Source: Aporhodopirellula sallentina SM41
Lineage (GTDB): Bacteria > Planctomycetota > Planctomycetia > Pirellulales > Pirellulaceae
Reading direction: 5' to 3'
Assembly: GCF_000346505.1 (NCBI RefSeq)
Contig: NZ_ANOH01000152.1
Location: 1 to 48,968 of the forward strand
Length of the DNA stretch: 48,968 nucleotides
Positions 1 through 8,447 of the stretch are shown one piece after another; the stretch's first letter is position 1, and each line of letters starts with the position of its first letter. The notes under the pieces are model-generated. The model worked only from the letters and a program-made list of their open reading frames with translations. It ran no database searches and was not told the origin of the DNA. A program made the position numbers and the translations under genes.

Positions 1-3000
1 GCTCTCCGCCGGCCGCGTTTCCATCTTGTTGCGTTTGTGCACCGTCCCCGGGTGATCCCGCCCCTGTTTCTGCCGACGATCCGGGTGATCCAGGTGTCGC
101 CGGTGATCCAGGTGATCCCGACTGCTGTCCCTGTTGATCTCCGTCCGGCTGCCGCCCCTCACTCTGCCCGTTTCCGCTGGGTTGGTTTTCGCCAGATTGG
201 TTTCCCTCGGACGGATTTTCGCCAGGCTGCCCTTCCCCAGGCTGATCTCCTTCTGCCTGATTTCCAGAAGGCTGGTCTCCGGGACGCCTGCCTTGCTGGG
301 ATTGCGAATCACCCCGCGATGGCTCATTCGAATCGGACTCACCACGACTTCCCCGAGCTCCTTCGCGTTGAGCATCCTGTTCGTTTTGTTCGGATGCCAC
401 GCCACCTGCGGCCCTCATTTCTTCTTCCACGTCTCGGCTGAGTTGATCGAGTGCATCCGCCGCGCGGCGGAGAGCTTCCGTTTCGTCACCGAGTATGGAT
501 GACGCGGCCTCCTCGAGACCTTCACGCAGGTTTCGAATACCTTCACCGGCAACCGCCTCTGCCTCAACCGCTTCCTCTGCAAATCCATTTTGAAGCAGTT
601 GCTCCGCCTCCTGCAGGCGATCATCCACCTCATCACGCTGCGTTTCGAGAAACGATTCGTACAAAGATTCCGCCAGTAGCGGCTCCGCCGTTTCGGCTTG
701 TTCAACGGTGTCCTGCATGCGTTCCTGAAGGTCATTCAAACGAACGCGTTGCTCTTGCAGCTCTTGCTCGAGTCTCTCTTGTTCCGCTCCAGCTCGTAGA
801 CCGGGACCGGCGTTCTCTTGTTGATCTTTCAGACGTTCTGACAGGTCCTGCTGTCGTTCATCCAACTCCGTCGCCGCACTCCGCATTTCCCGCACGGCAT
901 CATTGAACTGCCCCGCAGCACGTTTTCGCATTTCATCACGCATCGACTCGAGCTCTCTTTCCGCCCGTTTGCCAGCGGACAATGCCTTCGATGCATCGTT
1001 TTGCTGCAACGCCTCGGCTGCTTCTCGCACATTTTCGCGAGTCTGCGCGAGCTGCTCGCTCTCTTCTTGCATTGACGATTGATTGCTCGGATCCTGCATG
1101 CGTTGATCGAGTTCATCGATTTCTCGCAGCATTTCTTGCTGTTGATCACGCAGTCGTTTTAGCTGGCGTTCGATCTCTTGTTTGGTGGGTTCATCCTCCG
1201 CCATTTCCAGCGCCGACTGCAACTTGGCAACCTGTTCGTTGATATCCTCCTGTCTCTTGGCGAGTTCTCGCAGCCGGCTGAGAACTTGGCGGGTTTCTCG
1301 GTCCTGCTGCTCACTGGCGTCCTCTTGCTGAGCCTGGTTCTGCGTCTCATATCGATTCTCGTCTTGCTTCAGTTCCAAGTCATCGAGTTGTTGCTGCCGT
1401 TGTCGCGACGCGATCGAACTAGAACTGGATTGACTTTGCTGCGACCGCGTAACCTCGAACTCGCGTGCTCTTAACTTCAGCAACCCTTCATACGCGGCCT
1501 GTTCTGCAGTCAACGCCTCCTCGAGTGCGCTGAGATCACGGTCGGAGGCGGCTTGTCCCAAACGATCGAACGCCGTCGTCATGGCATCACGAGCATCGCG
1601 GACGTACTGCAGTGATTCTTCATCTTGCAGGTTCTCCGAAAGCTCATCGAGTGAATCGATCTGGCCCTGTTGAGCCTCGGCAATCGTTTCGACATCCACC
1701 TGAAAATTATCATTGACCCCATTTCGAATCACACGCCACGTCGCTCCAATGATCTCTTTCTGCGATTCGGAAAGTTGCTCCGCCTGCTGCTCAGTCTCAC
1801 TCGGCGGTGAAGGCTGGCCTCCGGGTGGCGGATCACCTTCACGGAAGATTTCCTCGAAAGGCCTCACCTCAGCAAAATACATGTCACCTTGGGTTCGCCG
1901 CACACGCTCATCTGGACCGACATCCTCAACCCAAAAGAAATACGACAACAGTTGATCAGGTTTGGCTTCGAGCGATTCGAACTCGATCAAATGCTCGACT
2001 TTCGATTGGGCGGCTCTCCTAATGTTTTGATCCAAAACCAACTCGTTACGTTCGCCGTTGAAGCTGTACGTCACACCAATGCGTTTGATTCCGAAATCAT
2101 CTTCCGATTCTGCGGCAATGCGGAGTTCTTCGAGAGGCGACACCCGAACATCACCGGCCGCTGTTGTTTTCAACGTGGGTGCCCGGTTGGACAACGCCCG
2201 CACGACCAATTCGGGCGGATACTTATTCCTACGACCACGGTCATCTTCCAACTCCAAAGCAAACTTATTCGATGAAACCAGAACGACCTCCTCAGATACT
2301 GCAATCCTTCCCTCATCCTTCAAGCGAAGTTCGACAACCTCACCCTGATCCGACATCAACCGGGCCGATACGACTGGTTTATTCAGAGAAAACGTCCACG
2401 CTATTCGGCTTCCCTCCACGGCAGAAACTCGCCGCGTGTCTTCAATCACCTTGTCGCTGAATTGGGTGTAACTCGGATATTGAATCGACACATCGCTGCG
2501 CACCAATTCCGGAAACTCGAACACGTCGACGGCATACGTCGCGCTGCTCCACTGATTCGTCAGCACCTGATACTGAAATGGTTCTTGAACCGATCTGATT
2601 AGTCCGCCGAGAACCGGGTCGAGAAGATTTCGTTGCATCGGCACACGAGACTCTTCCCCTGATTCAGTCACGATTCTCAATTCGCCTTCACTCGGAATCA
2701 CGTTCGGATACTCTTCTCCAAACGTCGCCGTTACCAACAAATTGGTACCACGTTCGACTTCAACGTCGCCCGGTGACACCGCAACTTCACCGAGCAACGG
2801 TGCCGCACTGTTCGCCAGCAGTGATTGGCTGGGATGCCGGTGAAGCAACATCATGCCGAGAACGAGGCACATGACGGCCAGGGCACCGACACCGCTCAAT
2901 CGACTCAGAATAACCTGCCGACGCGAAACCGTTTCACTCCACGCGTGGCGTTGACCGTGATCACACGCCTCGCGGATAACTCGCTGTTGCAAGTATCCCG

Positions 3001-3334
3001 TGCACGCCTCCGGCGCCTTGCAAAGCGAGACCGCCGTCACGAGCCGTTGTTGTAGTCCAGGAAACTTCCCCTCAACACGTCGGGCGATTTGTGCGTCGTC
3101 GCGATAGTTCCTCACCGCAACGAAATACGCCACCGCAGACAACAAGGCCGCACCAACCAACAAACCACACACCGTTTGCAAAGGATCGAGCGTTCCAGAC
3201 TGGACGCTCGGCAACATCACCGCGGCAATGAAGGCGATTACCAATGCGATCGCCACATTACACCACCACCACTGGCGTTGGCGAAATCGAACGGCGACCT
3301 GAAACAGTCGATTGCGGAGCGTTTGCTCGAGCAT
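1..3334 (-). CDS. Large membrane-anchored coiled-coil protein, DUF4175-like (C-terminus cut by window edge)
   Basis: The reading frame is open from the ATG at 3334 to base 2 (1111 codons) without a stop, so the gene leaves the window on the left. The start is preceded by AAGGAAG, 5 bases upstream. Two hydrophobic segments lie at about residues 24-42 and 52-70 and a third near 135-155. A beta-rich region with VTATF and SIQYPS-like strands follows. Next comes a very long Gln/Glu/Arg-rich coiled coil (about DNA 1900-500), then a Gly/Gln/Pro/Ser/Asp low-complexity tail (DNA 1-420). This order (helices, extracellular beta part, Gln-rich coil) matches DUF4175-type proteins found beside MoxR/DUF58/VWA genes. 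It lies 98 bp after the VWA gene and is probably the last visible gene of that operon. Function is unknown; an envelope-spanning or scaffold role is inference. The start and frame are secure, the family name less so. Confidence 0.8.
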   Translation of the reverse strand, partial: MLEQTLRNRLFQVAVRFRQRQWWWCNVAIALVIAFIAAVMLPSVQSGTLDPLQTVCGLLVGAALLSAVAYFVAVRNYRDDAQIARRVEGKFPGLQQRLVTAVSLCKAPEACTGYLQQRVIREACDHGQRHAWSETVSRRQVILSRLSGVGALAVMCLVLGMMLLHRHPSQSLLANSAAPLLGEVAVSPGDVEVERGTNLLVTATFGEEYPNVIPSEGELRIVTESGEESRVPMQRNLLDPVLGGLIRSVQEPFQYQVLTNQWSSATYAVDVFEFPELVRSDVSIQYPSYTQFSDKVIEDTRRVSAVEGSRIAWTFSLNKPVVSARLMSDQGEVVELRLKDEGRIAVSEEVVLVSSNKFALELEDDRGRRNKYPPELVVRALSNRAPTLKTTAAGDVRVSPLEELRIAAESEDDFGIKRIGVTYSFNGERNELVLDQNIRRAAQSKVEHLIEFESLEAKPDQLLSYFFWVEDVGPDERVRRTQGDMYFAEVRPFEEIFREGDPPPGGQPSPPSETEQQAEQLSESQKEIIGATWRVIRNGVNDNFQVDVETIAEAQQGQIDSLDELSENLQDEESLQYVRDARDAMTTAFDRLGQAASDRDLSALEEALTAEQAAYEGLLKLRAREFEVTRSQQSQSSSSSIASRQRQQQLDDLELKQDENRYETQNQAQQEDASEQQDRETRQVLSRLRELAKRQEDINEQVAKLQSALEMAEDEPTKQEIERQLKRLRDQQQEMLREIDELDQRMQDPSNQSSMQEESEQLAQTRENVREAAEALQQNDASKALSAGKRAERELESMRDEMRKRAAGQFNDAVREMRSAATELDERQQDLSERLKDQQENAGPGLRAGAEQERLEQELQEQRVRLNDLQERMQDTVEQAETAEPLLAESLYESFLETQRDEVDDRLQEAEQLLQNGFAEEAVEAEAVAGEGIRNLREGLEEAASSILGDETEALRRAADALDQLSRDVEEEMRAAGGVASEQNEQDAQREGARGSRGESDSNEPSRGDSQSQQGRRPGDQPSGNQAEGDQPGEGQPGENPSEGNQSGENQPSGNGQSEGRQPDGDQQGQQSGSPGSPATPGSPGSSAETGAGSPGDGAQTQQDGNAAGGE

Positions 3335-3432
3335 GTTTCTTCCTTCAGGGTCAATAAGGATGACGTGGCAAAGAACCGATCTGAAACCTCAACAGCCGGC
3401 CGGCTAGTCGACTTACGAAAGTTTCAGACGTC

Positions 3433-5532
3433 TTAATTCGCCATACGCACCAACAAAGTTTCACCGGCAATCAACGCGAGAGCCGCTACCAAACACCACT
3501 GCCACAATTTTTGATTGTCTTCTAATTCAATATCTCGCTGCTGTCTTGCATCGGCGAGCTTGGCTTCCCTCGTCGTGCCGTCTTCCAACAGCACCCCGAG
3601 CCGTTCGAGCTCGCTCACGTCGATCGGCTCTAGATGACTTTCACTCTCGGGAAGATTGACGGCGAATGTTAAATCACCATTCGGACCGTCACACTCATAA
3701 ATGCCGGGACGGCCAAATGACTTCGCTAGTCCAGCAACATCCTCCCCGCTTTCAACATCCGGATCGGCGGTCTCATCGTCGCCTTGCATCAACCGCAGTG
3801 AGGTCGCCAACTCAGCCGGAATTTTGTCGCCTGCAAAGTATTTTTGCTGTACCTTTTCTCCGGGAAGACTCAATTCAAAGACATTGAGCATCAGCGGAAT
3901 GAACTTGGTCGATAAAGCGAGTTGGCTCTCGCTCGGTTGCCATCCCGCAGCCATCACCAAGATCTTCCCATCGCCAAACGATCGCTGCATGACAGCCGGA
4001 TCACCGGTGTCGAATGCGGCGACGACGTCGACCTTGTCATCGAGGCCAGTGATCCGGCGATGCTTCCAAAACCGAATCTTGCTGAAATCATTGAACTGCG
4101 GATCAGACAGCGCCCCGAACAGCGGATGGCGGAATTTGATCTCCGACAACATCGAATAGTCTTCGACGTCGGCAGCATCGAGTGCCAGCGACGGTGACTC
4201 GAACGCCGAGGACAGCGTGCCCTTCCACGCGGGTTGATCTTCGGCAACGACTAAGAACACCGTCCCTCCCGAATCGGCGAACTGCTTGAGACGGTCAATC
4301 TCACCCGCGTCGCAGGGGCGTGTGACCACAACCAACGGACTCTTCTCGACCGGAAGGTCTTCATCAACCGATTCCAGGTACGTCAGCGCCACCGTTCGCG
4401 AGCGGTTTCCGAACGGGATCCGTTCGAGGTAGTACGCCAAACTCTCACGAGCGTCCTGCTGCTGTGGTTCACTTCCCACCACGAGCAATTCGTACTCTTT
4501 CGCATCCTGAACGACTAAGTAACGCAGGTTGTCGAATTCGACATCGTCACCGGACACCCTCAACCGATTCACCGACTCGGTAGGAGCCTTCAAACGGACG
4601 ACCTGCGATTCACCACCCACGACATTGGTCGATCGAGACTCAACCACACTTCCGTTTTCGGACAACCATGCCAACTCGAAACGACTTTGTTGCGAGTCCT
4701 GCGAATTGGAAACACGAACACGCACCTGCTTCTCACCATCGTCTGACGAGAAATCTGCCGCATCTTCGTCATCGAGTCCGCTCGACTCCAAAACGTTCGC
4801 CCAGGCGTTGCTCCATGCGCCGCTGTCCAACTGGCGGACGTCCAACCGAAGCGACTCGGGCCAATCAAACGAATGCAACGATTCCCAATCGCCTCCCGAT
4901 TGCATATCACTAATCAAAACAACACGCACCGGTTGGTCCACCGCGTCAGAAACTTGATTGCCTTCATACGACGACGCCATTTCCGCACAAAAGATTAACG
5001 CTTCCGCGAAATCAGTCGGCACCCGGCGTGGGACAACTTCGTCGAGAGATGACCGCAGCAACGCATCTCGCTCCGAAGGTGACGATGCCCGCGATTGTTC
5101 AAAACTGAACCTCATCTTGGGTTGATGATCGAATGTCAGAACCGCGATCTCGTCGCCTTGATTCAGATCATCGACAACCTCACCGAACAGATTCATCGCA
5201 TCACGCCACATCCCCGGACGCGTCATGCTCGCGCTCGTATCGATCGCAACGATCACAGGCTGCCTTTCAGAATCGATCTCCGTCGAAGAGACCGATCGGA
5301 AAAATGGCCGAGTGAACGCCGCGGCGAGGAACAACAGAGCCAACGCTCGGCACAGCAGCAACGGCCAGTTATCCAGCCGACTTCGGCGTGTCAAACGTGG
5401 CGGCGTTGGCCGTAGGAACATCAACGAACTAAACGGAACGTTCCCCTTCGGCTGACGACGAATCAAATGAAACAGTATCGGCAGACCAATCGCCGCGGCA
5501 CCTGCGAGGTACAGAGGAAACAGAAAACTCAT
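3433..5532 (-). CDS. BatA-type membrane protein with von Willebrand factor A domain
   Basis: This 699-residue protein begins with the BatA N-terminal domain: a helix at about 5-24, the FHLIRRQ motif, then a second helix at about 57-75. A VWA domain follows with the metal-site motif DTSAS (98-102) after VIVAI. The central part is a long periplasmic region with a ThuA/glutamine-amidotransferase-like fold feel (LVVVTRP, GGTVFLVV). A last helix lies at about 672-692 (WCLVAALALIAGETLLV). Proteins of this class sit in Bat/MoxR clusters and are thought to help assemble or sense envelope complexes. Its start codon overlaps the stop of the DUF58 gene by 4 bases (ATGA), which indicates translational coupling. 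The downstream gene starts 98 bp later; a 12-bp perfect palindrome (AGCCGGCCGGCT, 3394-3405) lies in between. Family assignment is solid; the exact role is unknown. Confidence 0.9.
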   Translation of the reverse strand: MSFLFPLYLAGAAAIGLPILFHLIRRQPKGNVPFSSLMFLRPTPPRLTRRSRLDNWPLLLCRALALLFLAAAFTRPFFRSVSSTEIDSERQPVIVAIDTSASMTRPGMWRDAMNLFGEVVDDLNQGDEIAVLTFDHQPKMRFSFEQSRASSPSERDALLRSSLDEVVPRRVPTDFAEALIFCAEMASSYEGNQVSDAVDQPVRVVLISDMQSGGDWESLHSFDWPESLRLDVRQLDSGAWSNAWANVLESSGLDDEDAADFSSDDGEKQVRVRVSNSQDSQQSRFELAWLSENGSVVESRSTNVVGGESQVVRLKAPTESVNRLRVSGDDVEFDNLRYLVVQDAKEYELLVVGSEPQQQDARESLAYYLERIPFGNRSRTVALTYLESVDEDLPVEKSPLVVVTRPCDAGEIDRLKQFADSGGTVFLVVAEDQPAWKGTLSSAFESPSLALDAADVEDYSMLSEIKFRHPLFGALSDPQFNDFSKIRFWKHRRITGLDDKVDVVAAFDTGDPAVMQRSFGDGKILVMAAGWQPSESQLALSTKFIPLMLNVFELSLPGEKVQQKYFAGDKIPAELATSLRLMQGDDETADPDVESGEDVAGLAKSFGRPGIYECDGPNGDLTFAVNLPESESHLEPIDVSELERLGVLLEDGTTREAKLADARQQRDIELEDNQKLWQWCLVAALALIAGETLLVRMAN

Positions 5533-6524
5533 GGTGATCCTCCAGGCGAGGCGTTTGCGAGCATCGCGCTCGCCCGAGACAACATGCCGGATCTCGACGC
5601 CCCAGAGCTCTGCCGTTGCTTCGATTCGATCAGATGGAACAACGAGTCCTGCAGAGGTTCGTCCGTTGAGATTTGATAAAAATCGACACCGATAGAATCA
5701 CAGACGCCTCGCAACTGAGTTTGATGCTCGTTAAACCGTTCGCGATATTCATTGCGTGCGGATTCCGGATCCAGAAAGAACTCTTGTCCTGTTTCGAGGT
5801 CTCGAACCATACTGGGTGAGTCGATTCGAAAATCAATTTCGCTCGGGTCCAACGTCCGGAGCAAAGCCACCTCATGCCCACGCGACCTCAAGTAAGCGAG
5901 ATTGGTCCGCAACGCATCAATGGGTGACAAGAAATCGGAGATCAACAACACCAAACCGCGCCGATGAATCAGGTTCGCAATTTGTTTGAGCGGGACATTG
6001 ATGTCGGTCCCCGTTCCCGCGACCGGTCTTGATAACGCAACGAGTAACTGCCGCAAATGTCCGACACGACGGCGCGCCGGCAAATAATCACCGATCGCTT
6101 CATCAAACGTCATCAACCCGACACAGTCTCGTTGCAGCGTAAGGAAGTAGGCAAACGTTGCCGCAAGCGTGCGTGCATACTCGATTTTGGTGTACCCGAG
6201 AGTGCCATATCCCATCGACCGACTTTGGTCCACGACGAGATAGCCGTTGCGACTGGTTTCGTCCTCGAACTTTTTGATGTAGTAACGGTCGCTCCGTGCG
6301 TACCGTTTCCAATCAAGACCGCGCAGGTCATCACCAATCGTATAAGGCCGATACTCTGAAAACTCGACCGACGATCCATGCAGCGGACTACGGTGAAGGC
6401 CGTTAAAGAATCCCTCGACCACGGTCTTGGCCCGCAGTTGCAGGTTCTTGATTCGCATCACTGCAACAGGATCAATCTGCGCAGCATCATTCGCGATAGT
6501 CGACGAGTTTTTCGATTCCGCCAT
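5529..6524 (-). CDS. DUF58 domain protein
   Basis: This protein of 331 residues carries the DUF58 hallmark at about 57-90 (EYRPYTIGDDLRGLDWKRYA followed by KKFEDE). A degenerate VWA-like start, DQSRS (99-103), comes after LVV. There is no signal peptide and no clear membrane helix, so it is probably cytoplasmic. DUF58 proteins nearly always pair with a MoxR ATPase and a BatA/VWA membrane protein and are thought to be the ATPase's partner or substrate adaptor. Here the MoxR stop and this start share one base (TGATG), and this stop overlaps the BatA start (ATGA), so the three are a coupled translational unit. The C-terminal 25 residues are Ser/Ala-rich and probably flexible. Confidence 0.93.
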   Translation of the reverse strand: MAESKNSSTIANDAAQIDPVAVMRIKNLQLRAKTVVEGFFNGLHRSPLHGSSVEFSEYRPYTIGDDLRGLDWKRYARSDRYYIKKFEDETSRNGYLVVDQSRSMGYGTLGYTKIEYARTLAATFAYFLTLQRDCVGLMTFDEAIGDYLPARRRVGHLRQLLVALSRPVAGTGTDINVPLKQIANLIHRRGLVLLISDFLSPIDALRTNLAYLRSRGHEVALLRTLDPSEIDFRIDSPSMVRDLETGQEFFLDPESARNEYRERFNEHQTQLRGVCDSIGVDFYQISTDEPLQDSLFHLIESKQRQSSGASRSGMLSRASAMLANASPGGSP

Positions 6525-7534
6525 CAGACATCCGTCCCGATCGTTGATAGCAGTCGGTCGATCACCTTCTCGATGGTCATCCCCTCTGCTTCCGCTTTGT
6601 AACTCAACAAGACCCGGTGCCTGAGTGCCGGATGCGCCAGTGCCTGAATATCTTCAATGCGGACGTGAGCACTTCCGGACAACAGCGCACGAGCCTTCGC
6701 ACCGATCACGAGCGTTTGAGCGGCACGCAAACCGGCCCCCCAACTCACCCACTGATTGATGAAGCCCGGCGTTCCTTCGCGATCCGGCCGTGTCGCGCCG
6801 ACGAGCCGCACCGCGTACTCGCCGACCTCATTGGCAATCGGAACGCGTCGGACGACCTCATGGAAACGCAAGATATCCTCGCCCGAGAACAGCGGCACGA
6901 TTGGCTCTCCCCGCTGCGACGTTGTTTGCATCACAACAGACAACTCATCTTCGGGCGGAAGATAGTCGATCAACACGTTGAACATGAAACGGTCGAGCTG
7001 CGCTTCGGGCAACGGATAGGTGCCCTCCATTTCGATCGGGTTCTGCGTCGCGAGAACGAAAAAGGGTTCTTCCAAATCATACCGATGCCCCGCGGCGGTC
7101 ACCTGATGCTCCTGCATCGCCTCCAAAAGAGCCGCCTGTGTTTTAGGCGGGGTGCGATTGATTTCATCAGCGAGAATGACGTTTGCAAAAATGGGCCCTT
7201 TGACAAACTTCATCTCACGGTGCCCGTCATCGCTTTCCTCGAGAATTTCGGTTCCCGTGATATCCGCCGGCATCAAATCGGGCGTGAACTGAATGCGACC
7301 AAAATTCAAATGAAAGATCTGCGCAACGCTGCGCACCAAAAGCGTTTTCGCCAGTCCCGGTGCACCGGTAATCAGACAATGCCCACCGGCAAAAAGACTG
7401 ATCAGCAACTGTTCGATCACGTCGTGTTGACCAATGATCGTCTTTGACAATTCTGCATAGATTCGATCGCGACCTTCACATAATTGCTCGACCACTCGAG
7501 CTTCGTCTTCCATGCTGATTTCGGTTGAACTCAT
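6524..7534 (-). CDS. MoxR family AAA+ ATPase
   Basis: This is a 336-residue AAA+ chaperone-like ATPase. Walker A is GAPGLAKT (57-64), Walker B is VILADEI (119-125), and the conserved ATQNPIEMEGTYPLPEAQLD stretch (about 161-180) holds sensor-1 and the family signature. The frame extends to a TTG at 7543, but I chose the ATG at 7534 because AAGGA lies about 11 bases upstream of it and only about 2 bases from the TTG. MoxR ATPases remodel or mature VWA-containing complexes, for example by inserting metal. The two genes downstream, DUF58 and BatA/VWA, are the expected partners. The gap to the upstream DUF4159 gene is 52 bp. Length is normal for the family (310-340). Confidence 0.95.
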   Translation of the reverse strand: MSSTEISMEDEARVVEQLCEGRDRIYAELSKTIIGQHDVIEQLLISLFAGGHCLITGAPGLAKTLLVRSVAQIFHLNFGRIQFTPDLMPADITGTEILEESDDGHREMKFVKGPIFANVILADEINRTPPKTQAALLEAMQEHQVTAAGHRYDLEEPFFVLATQNPIEMEGTYPLPEAQLDRFMFNVLIDYLPPEDELSVVMQTTSQRGEPIVPLFSGEDILRFHEVVRRVPIANEVGEYAVRLVGATRPDREGTPGFINQWVSWGAGLRAAQTLVIGAKARALLSGSAHVRIEDIQALAHPALRHRVLLSYKAEAEGMTIEKVIDRLLSTIGTDV

Positions 7535-7586
7535 GAAGATCAAATCCTTACGGAGGAAAAATTAAACACTGCTGTCGTTGTACTGA

Positions 7587-8447
7587 TCAGTGGGTCATCG
7601 CGTACGTCACGATATTGATACCCATCGGGTAGGCTTTTTTGACGGAGAACTCTTCGAAGTACCATTGGTTTTCACCTTCCCTCTCCCAGCCATCGCCCAG
7701 GTCGGTGTTATGGCAGATGAACACCATGATCCGGTCTTCGTCATCGACGATCGCTCGGTAGTGCGCCTCACTCGTATCGCTCCCATCGGGGGCGTACTCC
7801 CACGACCCGACCTCGCCTCGCATGCCTCGTCGGGCGGCATTGATCGCGGGAACTTGCGGCTTCTCTTTGAGGTCGTAAACGTTGTGGAAGATTTCGTGCG
7901 AAAGAGGAACCTCGAAAGGGTCCCGATCGGGGAAGACACGCTTTAGCTCGCGTCGCATGTTTTCGTATTGCGAATCTCCCCAGAAGTCATCCACCATCAA
8001 GAAGCCCCCATTGAGACAATAACGACGCAAGGCCGCCACCTCGGCATCGCTAAAAACGAGACTGCCGGGTTCGATGATGTAGATGAACGGATAGTCAAAC
8101 AATCGTTCGTCGGTCAGTTCGAGCACGATCGGTTCGGGATTGACCTTCATCGACGTCAACTGCTGCAACCGAAGCGAGAAATTCAGATCGCTGTCGCGGT
8201 AGTCGGTTCGCCATCCTCCCCCGCGGCCCCGACCGCCATAGGAGTCGTACTTGATCCGGACAAACGTAAACAGATCCCCTGGAAACTGTTCATCAACTTC
8301 CCAGTCGGGAACTCCATTTCGGTCCGTAGTGATGCCATCGCCACGCCACCAACGTCCACGCTGTGCAACCACACCGCTGCCGATCATCCCGAGAATGACC
8401 AAGAACAATACAGCCGCCCAAACCAAACGCGATCTGCCATTTGTCAT
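7587..8447 (-). CDS. DUF4159 domain protein, membrane-anchored
   Basis: This 286-residue protein has an N-terminal hydrophobic segment at about 9-27 (signal peptide or anchor) followed by an Arg/Gly/Trp-rich linker. The rest is a DUF4159 domain. Recognisable parts are YPFIYIIEPGSL, then SDAEVAALRRY and GGFLMVDDFWG, a Rossmann-like glutamine-amidotransferase-type fold. Family members are common next to MoxR/DUF58/BatA genes in planctomycetes, and their function is not known. The start overlaps the stop of the upstream TPR gene by 4 bases, so the two are probably translated together. The MoxR gene begins 52 bp downstream in the same direction. Confidence 0.88.
   Translation of the reverse strand: MTNGRSRLVWAAVLFLVILGMIGSGVVAQRGRWWRGDGITTDRNGVPDWEVDEQFPGDLFTFVRIKYDSYGGRGRGGGWRTDYRDSDLNFSLRLQQLTSMKVNPEPIVLELTDERLFDYPFIYIIEPGSLVFSDAEVAALRRYCLNGGFLMVDDFWGDSQYENMRRELKRVFPDRDPFEVPLSHEIFHNVYDLKEKPQVPAINAARRGMRGEVGSWEYAPDGSDTSEAHYRAIVDDEDRIMVFICHNTDLGDGWEREGENQWYFEEFSVKKAYPMGINIVTYAMTH

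Noticed and set aside
6617-7447. 276-codon plus-strand frame
   Set aside because: Antisense shadow of the MoxR ATPase gene, whose motifs are unmistakable.
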